A stretch of 64,000 nt of DNA from the NCBI RefSeq assembly GCF_005121165.3, contig NZ_CP034413.3, positions 1,922,001 to 1,986,000 of the forward strand, in the 5' to 3' direction. Below, in pieces: positions 16,518-25,635 of this stretch (position 1 is the stretch's first letter; the number at the start of each line of letters is the position of its first letter). Position numbers and translations under genes: made by a program. The notes under the pieces were generated by a model, which ran no database searches, was not told where the DNA came from, and saw only the letters and a list, made by a program, of their open reading frames with translations. This DNA comes from Dysosmobacter welbionis. Its GTDB lineage: Bacteria; Bacillota; Clostridia; Oscillospirales; Oscillospiraceae.

Positions 16518-17440
16518 TCACCTCCTGTTCCGATGCAGCTCCTGCATATATCTGCGCATCTCCGTCTCCGTGTCCCTGGGGGACTGCTGGTCCCCCCTGC
16601 GGGCCGCCGGGCGGTCCCCCGCCTGAATCTCCTCCACCGTGTGGAGGCCCGCCTCGTTCCACTTCTTCAAAATGCCGTTGCAATAGGCCCACTTCAGCTC
16701 ATGGCACTTCAGCACCGTTTTGTCATAGGCCAGGGCCACGGCCTCCGGGCCAAAGCCCATCTCCTGCCAGGCGAGGATGTACTTCTCCTCCGAAGGCGCG
16801 GGGGCCGGTCCCCCAGCTGCAGCGCCTTCATATACTGGGGCAGGACCCCCTGGCGCTGGGCATAGGTCCGGAGATAGGCATCCGCCGCCGCCTGGGTGTC
16901 GATCCCCATGCGGGCCCAGGCGTAGCCCTCCTTTTCGATCTGCTTCATGCCGGGGCGGCGGCCCTCGCCGAATCGGCGCTGCACCCGCTCTACACAGTGG
17001 CACACCAGCAGATAGACCACGCCTTCCGGCAGGCCCAGATAGTCCGTCAGTCCCAGCAGGATCCCCACGTCCGGGGTGGTCAGCTTTTTGCCCAGCTTCA
17101 CCTCCACCTGCCGGGTGAGGGCCTGGAACGCCTTGCTGTGCTCCAGCCGCTCCGCCACGTCGGCGCGCTGATAGACGGGCCGCTCCTCCGCCGGGGCGGG
17201 CGGCGTCTCCGCGGGGGCCACCAGGCCCAGCTCCCGCAGGGCGGTCTCCGCCGCCTCGATGCGGCCGCGGTCCCACCGCAGCTCCCCGGCCAGGGACCGG
17301 GGCGGTACCGTGCCCTGCCGCCGCAGCAGCGCCAGATACAGCAGCGCCGCATCCCCGTCGCCCCGGTCCAGCAGCCGCTTCACCGTGGCCGCGGACAGGG
17401 TGACGCTCTCATCCCCGGTATGTACCAGACAGCTGGGCAT
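16518..17440 (-). pseudogene. dnaD: DnaD-like primosome protein, split by a frameshift
   Basis: The first part (from the ATG at 17440, after GGAGG) reads MPSCLVHTGDESVTLSAATV and continues through a winged-helix region and a DnaD-type stretch (TPDVGILLGLTDYLGLPEGV) to about MKALQLGDRP. It then loses the frame. The rest of the DnaD C-terminal domain (YILAWQEMGFGPEAVALAYD, CNGILKKWNEAGLHTVEEI) continues in another frame up to 16518. Adding one G to the run of five G's on the coding strand (C's at 16810-16814) restores a single protein of about 307 residues. Because its partner dnaC is intact and in operon, a sequencing error is as likely as true loss. Confidence 0.8.
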
Positions 17441-17599
17441 CCTCCGCTCCTCCCCTCTTTTTGAACTTCCCCTATTCTACACGATTTTCCCCGGCAGGAC
17501 AAGCCCCGGCGGAAAAAGTCCGCACCTGCCCCAGCTTCTGGCGGAAATGTGAATTTTTTTAAAACCTCCCGTTTTTCTGTGGCGCTGTCTTTTTTCCTA

Positions 17600-17613
17600 T
17601 GATATACTATAAT
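17600..17613 (+). promoter_or_regulatory. Probable zapA promoter (-10 region)
   Basis: An A/T-rich island in the zapA-dnaD divergent spacer holds TGATATACT (extended -10, from 17600) and a perfect TATAAT (17608-17613). No good -35 stands at the right distance, so an extended -10 promoter is suggested. Confidence 0.4.
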
Positions 17614-17676
17614 TTATGATAATGGGCGGCATCTGCCCTGCCGCTGATCAATCTACCGACGAGGGGGAAGTTGTTT

Positions 17677-18018
17677 ATGGCAAATCGCGTGGTCATCAAC
17701 ATCTGCGGGGAGGAGCTCACCTTCATTGCGGAGGAGTCCTCTTCTTACATGCAGCGGGTGGGCGCCTACGTCAATGATAAAATGGCGGAGGTCCTGGACA
17801 GCTCCAAAGTGGGCCGCACGGATGCCGCCGTCCTCACCGCCGTCAACATTGCCGACGAGCTCTTCAAGGCCCAGGCCGCGGCGGAGCAGCTCCGGGGCCA
17901 GATCAAGGGGTATCTGGACGAGGCCGGCAGGGCCCAGAGCGAGGCCAGCGAGCTGAAGCGGGAGGTCTTCCGCCTCCAGCAGAAGCTGGACGCCCAGGCC
18001 CGGAAGGACCGGGGATGA
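17677..18018 (+). CDS. zapA: Cell division protein ZapA
   Basis: ZapA bundles FtsZ filaments at the division septum. The 113 residues start MANRVVINICGEELTFIAEE, the typical beta-hairpin head, followed by SSSYMQRVGAYVNDKMAEVL and a long C-terminal coiled coil (residues about 60-110, rich in Ala, Glu, Gln). The ATG at 17677 follows GAGGGGGAAG; a TTG two codons upstream is possible. The stop overlaps the U32 gene start (ATGA), a pairing also seen in other clostridia. Confidence 0.92.
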   Translation: MANRVVINICGEELTFIAEESSSYMQRVGAYVNDKMAEVLDSSKVGRTDAAVLTAVNIADELFKAQAAAEQLRGQIKGYLDEAGRAQSEASELKREVFRLQQKLDAQARKDRG

Positions 18019-20135
18019 GGCCGGAGCTGCTGGCCCCCGCCGGTTCGCCGGAGGCTCTGCGGGCGGCGGTCCAGAACGGCGCGGACGCGGTGTACCTGGG
18101 CTGGGGCGCCTTCAACGCCCGTAGGGGCGCGAAAAATTTTTCTGATGAGGAGTTCGCCGCCGCCCTGGCCTACTGCCACGAGCGGGGGGTCCGGGTCTTT
18201 CTGACGCTGAACACCCTGGTGACGGACCGGGAGCTGCCCCAGGCGCTGGAGACAGCCGTTCAGGCCGGCCGCCTGGGGGTGGACGCGGTGCTGGTGCAGG
18301 ACTGGGGGCTGTTCGGCCTGCTGCGCCGGACGCTGCCGGATCTGCCCCTCCACGCCAGCACCCAGATGAGCCTGTTCACCTCCGGCGGTGCCCGGGAGAT
18401 CGCCGCCGACGGCTGCGAGCGGGTGGTCATTGCCCGGGAGTGTTCGGCGGAGGACACCCGTACGATCTGTGAAAACTGCCCTGTGGAAGTGGAGGTCTTT
18501 GCCCACGGGGCGCTGTGCATGTGCTACTCCGGCCAGTGCGGGATGAGCGCCCTGATCGGGGGCCGCTCCGGAAACCGGGGCCGCTGCGCCCAGCCCTGCC
18601 GCCTGCCCTACGGGGTTAACGCCCCCGCCAAAAAGGCATATCCCCTGAGCCTGAAAGACAGCTGTCTGGCCGGACGGCTGGAGGAGATGGGGGCCATGGG
18701 CGTATCCTGCGTGAAGCTGGAGGGCCGCATGAAGCGGCCGGAGTATGTGGCCGTCATCACCCGCATCTACGCCCGCCTGCTGGAGGAGGGCCGTGGTCCC
18801 ACCGCCGACGAGCGGGCGGAGCTGGAGCAGGCCTTCTCCCGGTCCGGCTTCACCGACTGGTACTGGCAGGGCAAACACGGCGCTGCCATGTTCGGGACCC
18901 GTCCGGAGAACGCTCCGGACCCCAAGGACCTCTTTGAGGAGGCCCGCCGGGCCTATGAACGGGACAGCCTGCGGACGGTGCCGGTGGATCTCTCCTGCTC
19001 CGTTTCCGCGGGGGTGCCCTGCACCCTGACTGTGTCGGACCGGGACGGCCACAGCGTCACGGTCACCGGCCCGGTGCCGGAGGCCGCCCGGACCCGGGCC
19101 CTGGATGGACTGGAGCTGGAAGCCCGCCTCCGCAAGACCGGCGGCACCGCCTACCGCTGCGACACCGTGGTCACCCTGGTAGATGAGGGGCTGTCCCTCT
19201 CCGCCAGTGCCGTCAATGCCCTGCGGCGGGATGCGCTGGCGGCTCTCACCGCCGCCCGCACTGCGCCGCCCAAGCGCCGGGAGCTGCCGGTGCCGCCCCT
19301 GCCGGAGGCCGACTGCACAGCGGAGGCGCCCCGGCTCACCATTTCCGTGACCCGGCTGGAGCAGCTCTCCCCCGCCCTGCTGGAGCTGGGCTGCCCGGCC
19401 CGGGTCTATATCCCGCTGGAAGAGGTCTCCCGGCTGGAATCTCTCCCGGGAGAAGGCCCGGAGTGGTGCGCCGTTCTGCCCCGGGTCTGGCGGGACCGGG
19501 ACGAGCCTGCGCTCCGCACCTTGCTGGAGCGGGCCCGGGCTCTGGGCTTTACCGGTGTTCTGATCGGAAATCTGGGCCATCTGCCCCTGGTGCGGGGCCT
19601 GGACTTCCATCTCTACGGCGATTACGGCCTGAATGTGTTCAATTCCCGGTCCCTGGCCTATCTGAAGGACAAGGAGCTGGAGAGCGCCTGCGTGTCCTTT
19701 GAGCTGCGGTTCGCCCAGATCCGGGATCTGAAAAAGGTGCTGCGGGCGGAGGCCATTGTCTACGGCCGCCTGCCCCTGATGATTACGGAGAACTGCCTGG
19801 TGCAGAACGAGACCGGCTGCCGCCTGGACCGGCAGGGCCTTTGTGTCCCGGAGGACGGCCCCTGCCGCTGCGGCCAGCCCAATGTTCTGGTCGACCGCAC
19901 CGGCGCCGCTTTTCCCCTGCTACCCGCCTACGGCCACCGGACGGAAATCCAGAACAGCAAGCCGCTGTATCTGGCGGACCGGCCGGAGCACCGCAGGCTG
20001 GGACTGGCCTATGCCCGTCTCCGCTTCACCACGGAGACAGCGGAGGAGTGCGTGTCCGTCGTGCAAAACTATCTGGATGCCGCGCCCGCCGCGGGGGATT
20101 TCACCCGGGGGCTTTACGAACGGGGAGTTGAATAA
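18015..20135 (+). CDS. U32-family protein with DUF3656 domain (RlhA-like)
   Basis: A 706-residue U32 family member. The start ELLAPAGSPEALRAAVQNGA is the TIM-barrel N-terminus. The family signature follows at about 155-200: EVFAHGALCMCYSGQCGMS, GGRSGNRGRCAQPCR, with four Cys in the pattern of the iron-sulfur U32 hydroxylases. A C-terminal DUF3656-like region covers about 380-500. In E. coli the U32+DUF3656 protein RlhA (YdcP) hydroxylates C2501 of 23S rRNA. The older label collagenase-like peptidase is less likely. It is translationally coupled to zapA. Confidence 0.88.
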   Translation: MRPELLAPAGSPEALRAAVQNGADAVYLGWGAFNARRGAKNFSDEEFAAALAYCHERGVRVFLTLNTLVTDRELPQALETAVQAGRLGVDAVLVQDWGLFGLLRRTLPDLPLHASTQMSLFTSGGAREIAADGCERVVIARECSAEDTRTICENCPVEVEVFAHGALCMCYSGQCGMSALIGGRSGNRGRCAQPCRLPYGVNAPAKKAYPLSLKDSCLAGRLEEMGAMGVSCVKLEGRMKRPEYVAVITRIYARLLEEGRGPTADERAELEQAFSRSGFTDWYWQGKHGAAMFGTRPENAPDPKDLFEEARRAYERDSLRTVPVDLSCSVSAGVPCTLTVSDRDGHSVTVTGPVPEAARTRALDGLELEARLRKTGGTAYRCDTVVTLVDEGLSLSASAVNALRRDALAALTAARTAPPKRRELPVPPLPEADCTAEAPRLTISVTRLEQLSPALLELGCPARVYIPLEEVSRLESLPGEGPEWCAVLPRVWRDRDEPALRTLLERARALGFTGVLIGNLGHLPLVRGLDFHLYGDYGLNVFNSRSLAYLKDKELESACVSFELRFAQIRDLKKVLRAEAIVYGRLPLMITENCLVQNETGCRLDRQGLCVPEDGPCRCGQPNVLVDRTGAAFPLLPAYGHRTEIQNSKPLYLADRPEHRRLGLAYARLRFTTETAEECVSVVQNYLDAAPAAGDFTRGLYERGVE

Positions 20136-20139
20136 TCAA

Positions 20140-20784
20140 ATGGCAGCCTGTATAGATACCCGCTGGTTTTGGACCCTTTTGATCCTTACCCTCTGCGGAG
20201 AGTTTCTGCTTCCCTGCCTGCTGGCCCGGAAGGATCCAGCCTATCGGCCTGGAACCATGGCGGTCAGCGTTCTGGGCAGAAGGGGCGGTCCCGTGGCCCG
20301 TGTCTACCGCCTGTGGCTGGCGTGGCTGGGGATATGGCTTTTGACCACTGCCGCCGTCTACGCCGTCGGCGCGGCGCCGGCCTCCCGGTGGCTGGCGGCG
20401 GGATTGGCCGTGTCCCTGGGCGGCTTCGCCCTGGGCGCCGGTATCCTGGCTGCCCTGTTTCCCACCGGGCTCACCAAAGATCTGTCGGATCGCTCTGCCC
20501 TGATCCACGGCATTGCCTCTGCCCTGGGCTTTTTCGCCCTGCTGTTCCTACCCCTCTGGCGGGCGCTGCTGGCGCTGGAGACAGACTCCCCGGTTATGGC
20601 GTGGGCCTGCTTTGCCGCCCTGGGGCTGGCGCTGGTATTCTTCACGCTGTTTGTCCTCTCGGACAAAGACCGCTTCCAGGGCACGGCTGTGGCCCGTGAG
20701 GGTCTTTGGGAACAGCTCTGCCTGGCGGCCATGTATGTTCCCTTGTTGCTGGATGCAATCGTCCACCTGATTTCCGCCCCCTGA
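20140..20784 (+). CDS. DUF998-like multi-pass membrane protein
   Basis: A 214-residue protein with about six hydrophobic segments: WTLLILTLCGEFLLPCLL, LWLAWLGIWLLTTAAVYAV, LAAGLAVSLGGFALGAGILA, ASALGFFALLFLPLWRALL, AWACFAALGLALVFFTLFVL and LCLAAMYVPLLLDAIVHLI. The loops DPAYRPGTMAVSVLGRRGGP and LFPTGLTKDLSDRSALIHG resemble the DUF998 family. The ATG at 20140 has GGGGAG about 12 nt upstream and starts just after the U32 stop. Function unknown. Confidence 0.75.
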   Translation: MAACIDTRWFWTLLILTLCGEFLLPCLLARKDPAYRPGTMAVSVLGRRGGPVARVYRLWLAWLGIWLLTTAAVYAVGAAPASRWLAAGLAVSLGGFALGAGILAALFPTGLTKDLSDRSALIHGIASALGFFALLFLPLWRALLALETDSPVMAWACFAALGLALVFFTLFVLSDKDRFQGTAVAREGLWEQLCLAAMYVPLLLDAIVHLISAP

Positions 20785-20964
20785 GCTGTACAGCCCTCCG
20801 CACGGAACCTTACACTGATAAAAGCAGGGATGCATCTGTCCGCCCATCAGCGGGACTTGTCTCCTGCATCCAATGGGGTTAACCGCCTGAAAGCATCATA
20901 TTTCCTATACAATTCATAAATTTTATTCTATATTATACAAACCGTATTTATTTTGGAGTTTGAC

Positions 20965-21396
20965 ATGGAAGAGATCAAGGTAAAATATTTCACAGATGAC
21001 ATCGACGAGCTGTGCTACGTGGAGGGCAAGTCCGACTGGATCGACCTACATGCGGCGGAAACCGTGACTATGAAGGCCGGGGAGTTCCGGCTGATCCCCT
21101 TGGGGGTGGCCATCGCCCTGCCGGAGGGGTATGAAGCCCACATCGTCCCCCGCAGCTCCACCTTTAAGAATTACGGCATTCTGCAGACCAACTCCATGGG
21201 CGTGGTAGACTACACCTACCGGGGCGACGGTGACCAGTGGCGGATGCCCGCCTACGCCACCCGGGATGTGACCATTGAGAAAAACGCCCGGATCTGCCAG
21301 TTCCGCATCATGAAAAACCAGCCCCGGCTGACCTTCACCAAAGTGGAGCATCTGGACGGCCCCGACCGGGGCGGCTTCGGCTCCACCGGAAAGTGA
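20965..21396 (+). CDS. dut: dUTP diphosphatase
   Basis: Trimeric dUTPase of 143 residues; it hydrolyses dUTP to dUMP and keeps uracil out of DNA. The five family motifs are recognisable: DWIDLHAAE (1), PRSSTF (2), [10 protein letters not shown] (3, with the catalytic Asp), ARICQF (4) and RGGFGSTGK (5, the Gly-rich C-terminal arm). The ATG at 20965 follows GGAG by 8 nt; the TTG four codons upstream overlaps that site. The spacer 20785-20964 is A/T-rich near its end and probably holds the promoter, but no clean pair of boxes stands out. Confidence 0.93.
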   Translation: MEEIKVKYFTDDIDELCYVEGKSDWIDLHAAETVTMKAGEFRLIPLGVAIALPEGYEAHIVPRSSTFKNYGILQTNSMGVVDYTYRGDGDQWRMPAYATRDVTIEKNARICQFRIMKNQPRLTFTKVEHLDGPDRGGFGSTGK

Positions 21397-21406
21397 GGGC
21401 GCGGCC

Positions 21407-21985
21407 ATGGCAAAGATCGTACTGGCCTCCGGCTCTCCCCGGCGGCAGGAGCTGCTCCAGCGCATCGGCATCACGGACTTCGACATCCGGGTCCCCCGGA
21501 CGGAGGAAACCTATCCCGCCGGCCTCTCCCCCCGGGAGACGGTGGAGTACATCTCCCGGGAGAAGTCCGACGCGGCCGCCGCTCTCTGCACACCGGAGGA
21601 AATCATCATCACTGCCGACACCATGGTGTTTCTGGACGACCAGCGTCTCGGCAAGCCTGTGGACGAGGCGGACGCCCTGCGGATGCTGACGGCCCTCCAG
21701 GGCCGCCGCCACACGGTATGCACCGGCGTCACCGTCCGCCGGGGCGGCGAGATCCTGACGGAGAGCGCGTCCACCGACGTGTATTTCCGCCCTGCCGCGG
21801 AGGCGGAGCTCTGGGGCTACATCCGCACCGGCGAGCCCATGGACAAGGCCGGGGCCTACGGCGTCCAGGGGCTGGGTGCCCTTCTGGTGGAGCGGCTGGA
21901 CGGTGACTTTTTCAACGTGATGGGTCTGCCGGTCCTGCGCTTGAGCCGGATGCTGGAGCGGTTCGGCGTCCATTTCTTCTGCTGA
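21407..21985 (+). CDS. maf: Maf-type nucleotide pyrophosphatase
   Basis: Maf proteins hydrolyse dTTP/UTP or modified nucleotides and are linked to septum control. The 192 residues contain KIVLASGSPRRQELL, the catalytic IITADTMVFLDD (Asp), GRRHTVCTGV and DKAGAYGVQG. It follows dut by 10 nt, so two nucleotide-housecleaning enzymes are adjacent. In many Firmicutes maf precedes mreBCD; here mreC follows directly and mreB is not present. Confidence 0.93.
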   Translation: MAKIVLASGSPRRQELLQRIGITDFDIRVPRTEETYPAGLSPRETVEYISREKSDAAAALCTPEEIIITADTMVFLDDQRLGKPVDEADALRMLTALQGRRHTVCTGVTVRRGGEILTESASTDVYFRPAAEAELWGYIRTGEPMDKAGAYGVQGLGALLVERLDGDFFNVMGLPVLRLSRMLERFGVHFFC

Positions 21986-22007
21986 CCAACGATCAGGAGG
22001 GTTTCCT

Positions 22008-22847
22008 TTGAAGAAATTTTTTCGGGAACACGGCATCTGGGTCCTGTTCGCCACGGCGGTGATCGCCGTGAGCCTGTCCCTCATGTCCTTTTTCTCCAAC
22101 ACCTCCTCTCCCCTGTCCAATCTGGCGGGGATCATCGCCTCCCCCTTCCGGTCGGCCTACACCGCTGTAACAGGCTGGATCACAGACAAGCAGAACTACT
22201 ATCAGGACGTCACCGCCCTGGAGGAGGAGAACGCCGCCCTGCGGCGGGAAAACGCCATCCTCAAGGCCCAGAACCGCCTGGCTCAGACCAACAATGAGGA
22301 AAACGCCCGCCTGCGGGATCTGCTGAACCTGCGGCCCCAGAACTATGACCTGGAGCTGGAGACGGCCTCCGTCACGGAGCGCACGGTCACCAACTGGACC
22401 TCCTCCCTGACACTGAACATCGGCACGGATCACGGTGTCGAAGTGAACGACTGCGTCATCGACGAGACGTATGCCCTGGTGGGTGTGGTCAGCGAAGTGG
22501 GACTCAACTGGTGCACGGTCCTCACCATCGTGGACACGGACACCTCCCTGGGCGCCCAGGTGTTCCGCACCAAGGACCTGGGGCTGGCGGTGGGCGACTT
22601 CTCCCTGATGCGGGAGAACCGCCTGCGGCTGGACTATCTGCCCGCGGACTGTCAGCTGCTGGGCGGCGATCTGGTGGTCACCTCCGGCCTGGGCGGGTAT
22701 TATCCCTCCGGCCTCTCTGTCGGCACAGTGGAGGAGGTGCAGCTCAGCGACTCCGGCGCCGCCTCCTACGCGGTGCTGGAACCCGCCGCCGACTTTGACA
22801 GTCTGGTGGAGGTCTTCGTCATCAAATCCTTTGACATCCAGACCTGA
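22008..22847 (+). CDS. mreC: Rod-shape-determining protein MreC
   Basis: MreC is a bitopic scaffold of the elongasome. The 279 residues show a short cytoplasmic start (MKKFFREHGI), a transmembrane segment (WVLFATAVIAVSLSLMSFF), a coiled coil (about 65-105, EEENAALRRENAILKAQ) and the C-terminal beta domain (DYVVxxG-like DCVIDETYALVGVVSEVG, LGGDLVVTSGLGGYYPSGL). The start codon is TTG, preceded by AGGAGGG. It is followed by mreD and a class B PBP, the usual elongasome order. Confidence 0.95.
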   Translation: MKKFFREHGIWVLFATAVIAVSLSLMSFFSNTSSPLSNLAGIIASPFRSAYTAVTGWITDKQNYYQDVTALEEENAALRRENAILKAQNRLAQTNNEENARLRDLLNLRPQNYDLELETASVTERTVTNWTSSLTLNIGTDHGVEVNDCVIDETYALVGVVSEVGLNWCTVLTIVDTDTSLGAQVFRTKDLGLAVGDFSLMRENRLRLDYLPADCQLLGGDLVVTSGLGGYYPSGLSVGTVEEVQLSDSGAASYAVLEPAADFDSLVEVFVIKSFDIQT

Positions 22848-22889
22848 TGGGACGGATGTCCCCACCTGTTCGGAAAGGAGGCTCCGGCA

Positions 22890-23402
22890 TTGCTGGCGCG
22901 GAATGAGACCATTTTCAAATGGGCCCTGTATGCCGGGGCCACGGCAGTGTTCTTCCTGCTCCAGGGGGCGGTGCTCCAGCGGATCACCCTCTGGGGCGTC
23001 ATTCCCTTTGTGTTCCCCATCCTGGTGGCGGTCCTGGGTATGTATGAGGGTCCCCTCCCCGCCTCCGTCTACGCCCTGACGGTGGGAGTGCTGTGCGACC
23101 TGCTGCTGCCGGCGTCCATCCCCTGCTTTTACACCCTGATCTTTCCCGCGGCGGGGCTATGCGCGGCGCTGATCTCCCAGAGCCTGCTGCCGGCAGGCTT
23201 TCTCTGTGGGGTGGTCACCTCCGTGCTCTCCTTCCTCCTTACAGACGCCTTTCACTGTATCGTGCTGTGGGCTGGGGGGAAAGCCGCCTGGGCTGCGGGG
23301 GCCCAAGTCTTCCTGCGGGAGGTCTGCGTCTCCATCCTGCTGGTGGTCCCGGTGGTGCTGCTGTTCTCTGCCGTGTTCCGCCGCACCCACCTGGACGACT
23401 GA
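22890..23402 (+). CDS. mreD: Rod-shape-determining membrane protein MreD
   Basis: A 170-residue, mostly hydrophobic protein with about five membrane segments and the MreD-like motif GLLDxx replaced by GVLCDLLLPASIPCF. The start is TTG at 22890, with AAAGGAGG 8 nt upstream. It sits between mreC and the PBP gene, which supports the assignment more than the weakly conserved sequence does. MreD links MreC to the PBP2/RodA machinery. Confidence 0.88.
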   Translation: MLARNETIFKWALYAGATAVFFLLQGAVLQRITLWGVIPFVFPILVAVLGMYEGPLPASVYALTVGVLCDLLLPASIPCFYTLIFPAAGLCAALISQSLLPAGFLCGVVTSVLSFLLTDAFHCIVLWAGGKAAWAAGAQVFLREVCVSILLVVPVVLLFSAVFRRTHLDD

Positions 23403-23416
23403 GAAGGAGGCTGTCT

Positions 23417-25621
23417 ATGGACCATAAGGAAGCCCATCATCTGCGCCTGTATGTTCTGGCAGCCCTGTTTTTCATTGTGGCTGCGGTCTACATCGGGGTC
23501 CTGTACGATACGCAGGTGAACAATTACGACTATTACTACGCCAGCTCCGTCCGCAGCATCGCCCGGTCGGAGACCGTGGAGGCCGCCCGGGGCAACATCA
23601 CCGACCGAAACGGCAAGGTGCTGGTGTCCAGCCGCTCCTCCTACAACCTGACCTTTGACGCCTCCCTGCTGGAGAAGGACGAAGATGCCAACGAGTCCCT
23701 CCTGCGGCTGCTGCAGTTGTGTCAGAGCCGGGGGATCAACTGGGTGGATTCTCTGCCCATCTCCCGCTCCGCCCCCTTCGCCTACACCATCGACTCCCTG
23801 GACAGCGCCGCCAGGAGCCGCTTTCTCACCTATCTGAAGGATCTGGACGAGGCCGCGAACGCCCTGGCCGCCTATCTGCTGGAGCATCCTGCCCTGCTGG
23901 AGACCACGGACGAGGAGGGCAACAGGGAAAACCCCGCCGACGACATCCTGGCGGATGAGGAGCTGGATCAGGCCAGCAAGGCCCAGGCCCTGCTGGAGGA
24001 GCTGACCTCCAGTCAGCTGACCGGCGCCATGCTGGAAGGGTCCGGTCTCTCCGCCACGCGGCTGATCGCCCTGATGCGGAAGGATTTCGGCCTCTCCGCC
24101 TCTTTTTCCGTGGAGGAGGCCCGGCTGGTGCTGGGCGTCCAGTACGAGATCCGCAGCCGAAATCTCGCCAGGACGGACCCCTATGTGCTGGCGGAGGACA
24201 TCGACGCGGAGCTGATCTCCCTGCTGAACGACGGCGACTACGCCGGAGCCAAGATCACCCCCTCCTCCGTGCGGGAGTACGAGACGACCTACGGGGCGCA
24301 TATCCTGGGGTATCTCGGAAAAATCAACGACAGTGCGGAAAAGGAGGCCCTGGGCGAGGGATATAACTGGAACGACTATGTGGGCAAGGACGGCGTGGAG
24401 GCGGCCTTTGAATCCCATCTCAAGGGCACCGACGGCACCCGGGTGGTCTCCCTGAACGAGGACGGCAAGATCACCGGCGAGTATTACTCCAAGGAGCCGG
24501 TGCCCGGCAACACCGTGGAGCTGACCATCGACCTGGACCTCCAGCAGGCGGCGGAGGACGCCCTGGCCGCCACCATCACCCGGATGACCGGGGAGGATGG
24601 GGATGAGACCCGGGGCGGCGCCGTGGCGGTGGTACAGGTGGGCACGGGGGAAGTTCTGGCCCTGGCCTCTTATCCCACCTATGATCTCTCCACATTCCGA
24701 CAGAGCAGCATCTACGCGGCTCTCTACAATGACCCTGCCCGCCCCTTCACAAACCGCGCCACCAACGGGACGTACGTCCCCGGCTCCACCATCAAGCCCC
24801 TGACGGCCGTGGCCGCGCTGGAGAAGGGGATCATTACTCCCACCCAGGAGATCTACTCTCCCAGCCGGTGGGTCTATCCCAACGACCCCACCCACAGCGG
24901 CGCCAACTGCGCCGGCGGCAACCACGGTCTCATCAATGTGACGGAGGCCATCACCAAGTCCTGCAACTACTTCTTCGCGGAGATGGGATACCGAATGGGC
25001 ATGGACACCTTCCGGGAGTATCTGCAGGCCTTCGGCCTGGGAGAGCACACCGGCATTGAGATTGGTGATTACGCCGGTACCTTGCCCAGCAATGAGGCGG
25101 GCCACGACCAGACCCCCTGGGCCACCTTCGGCCAGGCCAACCAGCTCTACTCACCCCTCCAGCTTGCCAACTACATCGCCACACTGGCCTCCGGCGGACA
25201 GCACTGCAAGGCCCACCTGCTGAAGGCCGTGAAATCCTATGACAATACGGAGGTCCTGGCTGTGGGCGACACGGCGCCCACCAACGTGGTCTCCATGCAG
25301 GATTCCACGCTAGAGGCGGTGAAAAAGGGCATGCTGGGCTACACCCAGCCCGGCGGCTCTGTTTACAATGCCTTCCGGAACTGCGTGGTCACTGCCGGCG
25401 CCAAGACCGGCACCTCCGAGCTGGGCGGCAACCAGACCGAAAACGGCGTCTTCGTCTGCTTCGCCCCTTATGACGATCCGGAGATCGCCGTGGCCATCGT
25501 CATTGAGCACGCCACCTGGGGCTCCAATCTGGCCACCACGGGCGTGGATATTCTCAACGCTTACTTTACCGCCGACGAGACCGGCAGTGCCGTCACCGGC
25601 GAAAACCAACTGCTTCCGTAA
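23417..25621 (+). CDS. Class B penicillin-binding protein 2
   Basis: A monofunctional D,D-transpeptidase (734 residues) of the PBP2/MrdA type. After a short cytoplasmic tail there is one membrane anchor (LYVLAALFFIVAAVYIGVLY), the non-catalytic dimerisation domain (RGNITDRNGKVLVSS), a long insert of about 130 residues rich in Ala, Glu and Asp (residues 100-235), and the transpeptidase domain with STIK (GSTIKPLTA), SCN and KTG (AKTGTSELGG) motifs. The ATG at 23417 follows GAAGGAGG. It completes an mreC-mreD-PBP2 elongasome operon. Confidence 0.94.
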   Translation: MDHKEAHHLRLYVLAALFFIVAAVYIGVLYDTQVNNYDYYYASSVRSIARSETVEAARGNITDRNGKVLVSSRSSYNLTFDASLLEKDEDANESLLRLLQLCQSRGINWVDSLPISRSAPFAYTIDSLDSAARSRFLTYLKDLDEAANALAAYLLEHPALLETTDEEGNRENPADDILADEELDQASKAQALLEELTSSQLTGAMLEGSGLSATRLIALMRKDFGLSASFSVEEARLVLGVQYEIRSRNLARTDPYVLAEDIDAELISLLNDGDYAGAKITPSSVREYETTYGAHILGYLGKINDSAEKEALGEGYNWNDYVGKDGVEAAFESHLKGTDGTRVVSLNEDGKITGEYYSKEPVPGNTVELTIDLDLQQAAEDALAATITRMTGEDGDETRGGAVAVVQVGTGEVLALASYPTYDLSTFRQSSIYAALYNDPARPFTNRATNGTYVPGSTIKPLTAVAALEKGIITPTQEIYSPSRWVYPNDPTHSGANCAGGNHGLINVTEAITKSCNYFFAEMGYRMGMDTFREYLQAFGLGEHTGIEIGDYAGTLPSNEAGHDQTPWATFGQANQLYSPLQLANYIATLASGGQHCKAHLLKAVKSYDNTEVLAVGDTAPTNVVSMQDSTLEAVKKGMLGYTQPGGSVYNAFRNCVVTAGAKTGTSELGGNQTENGVFVCFAPYDDPEIAVAIVIEHATWGSNLATTGVDILNAYFTADETGSAVTGENQLLP

Positions 25622-25635
25622 GGAGACGCATCCCC

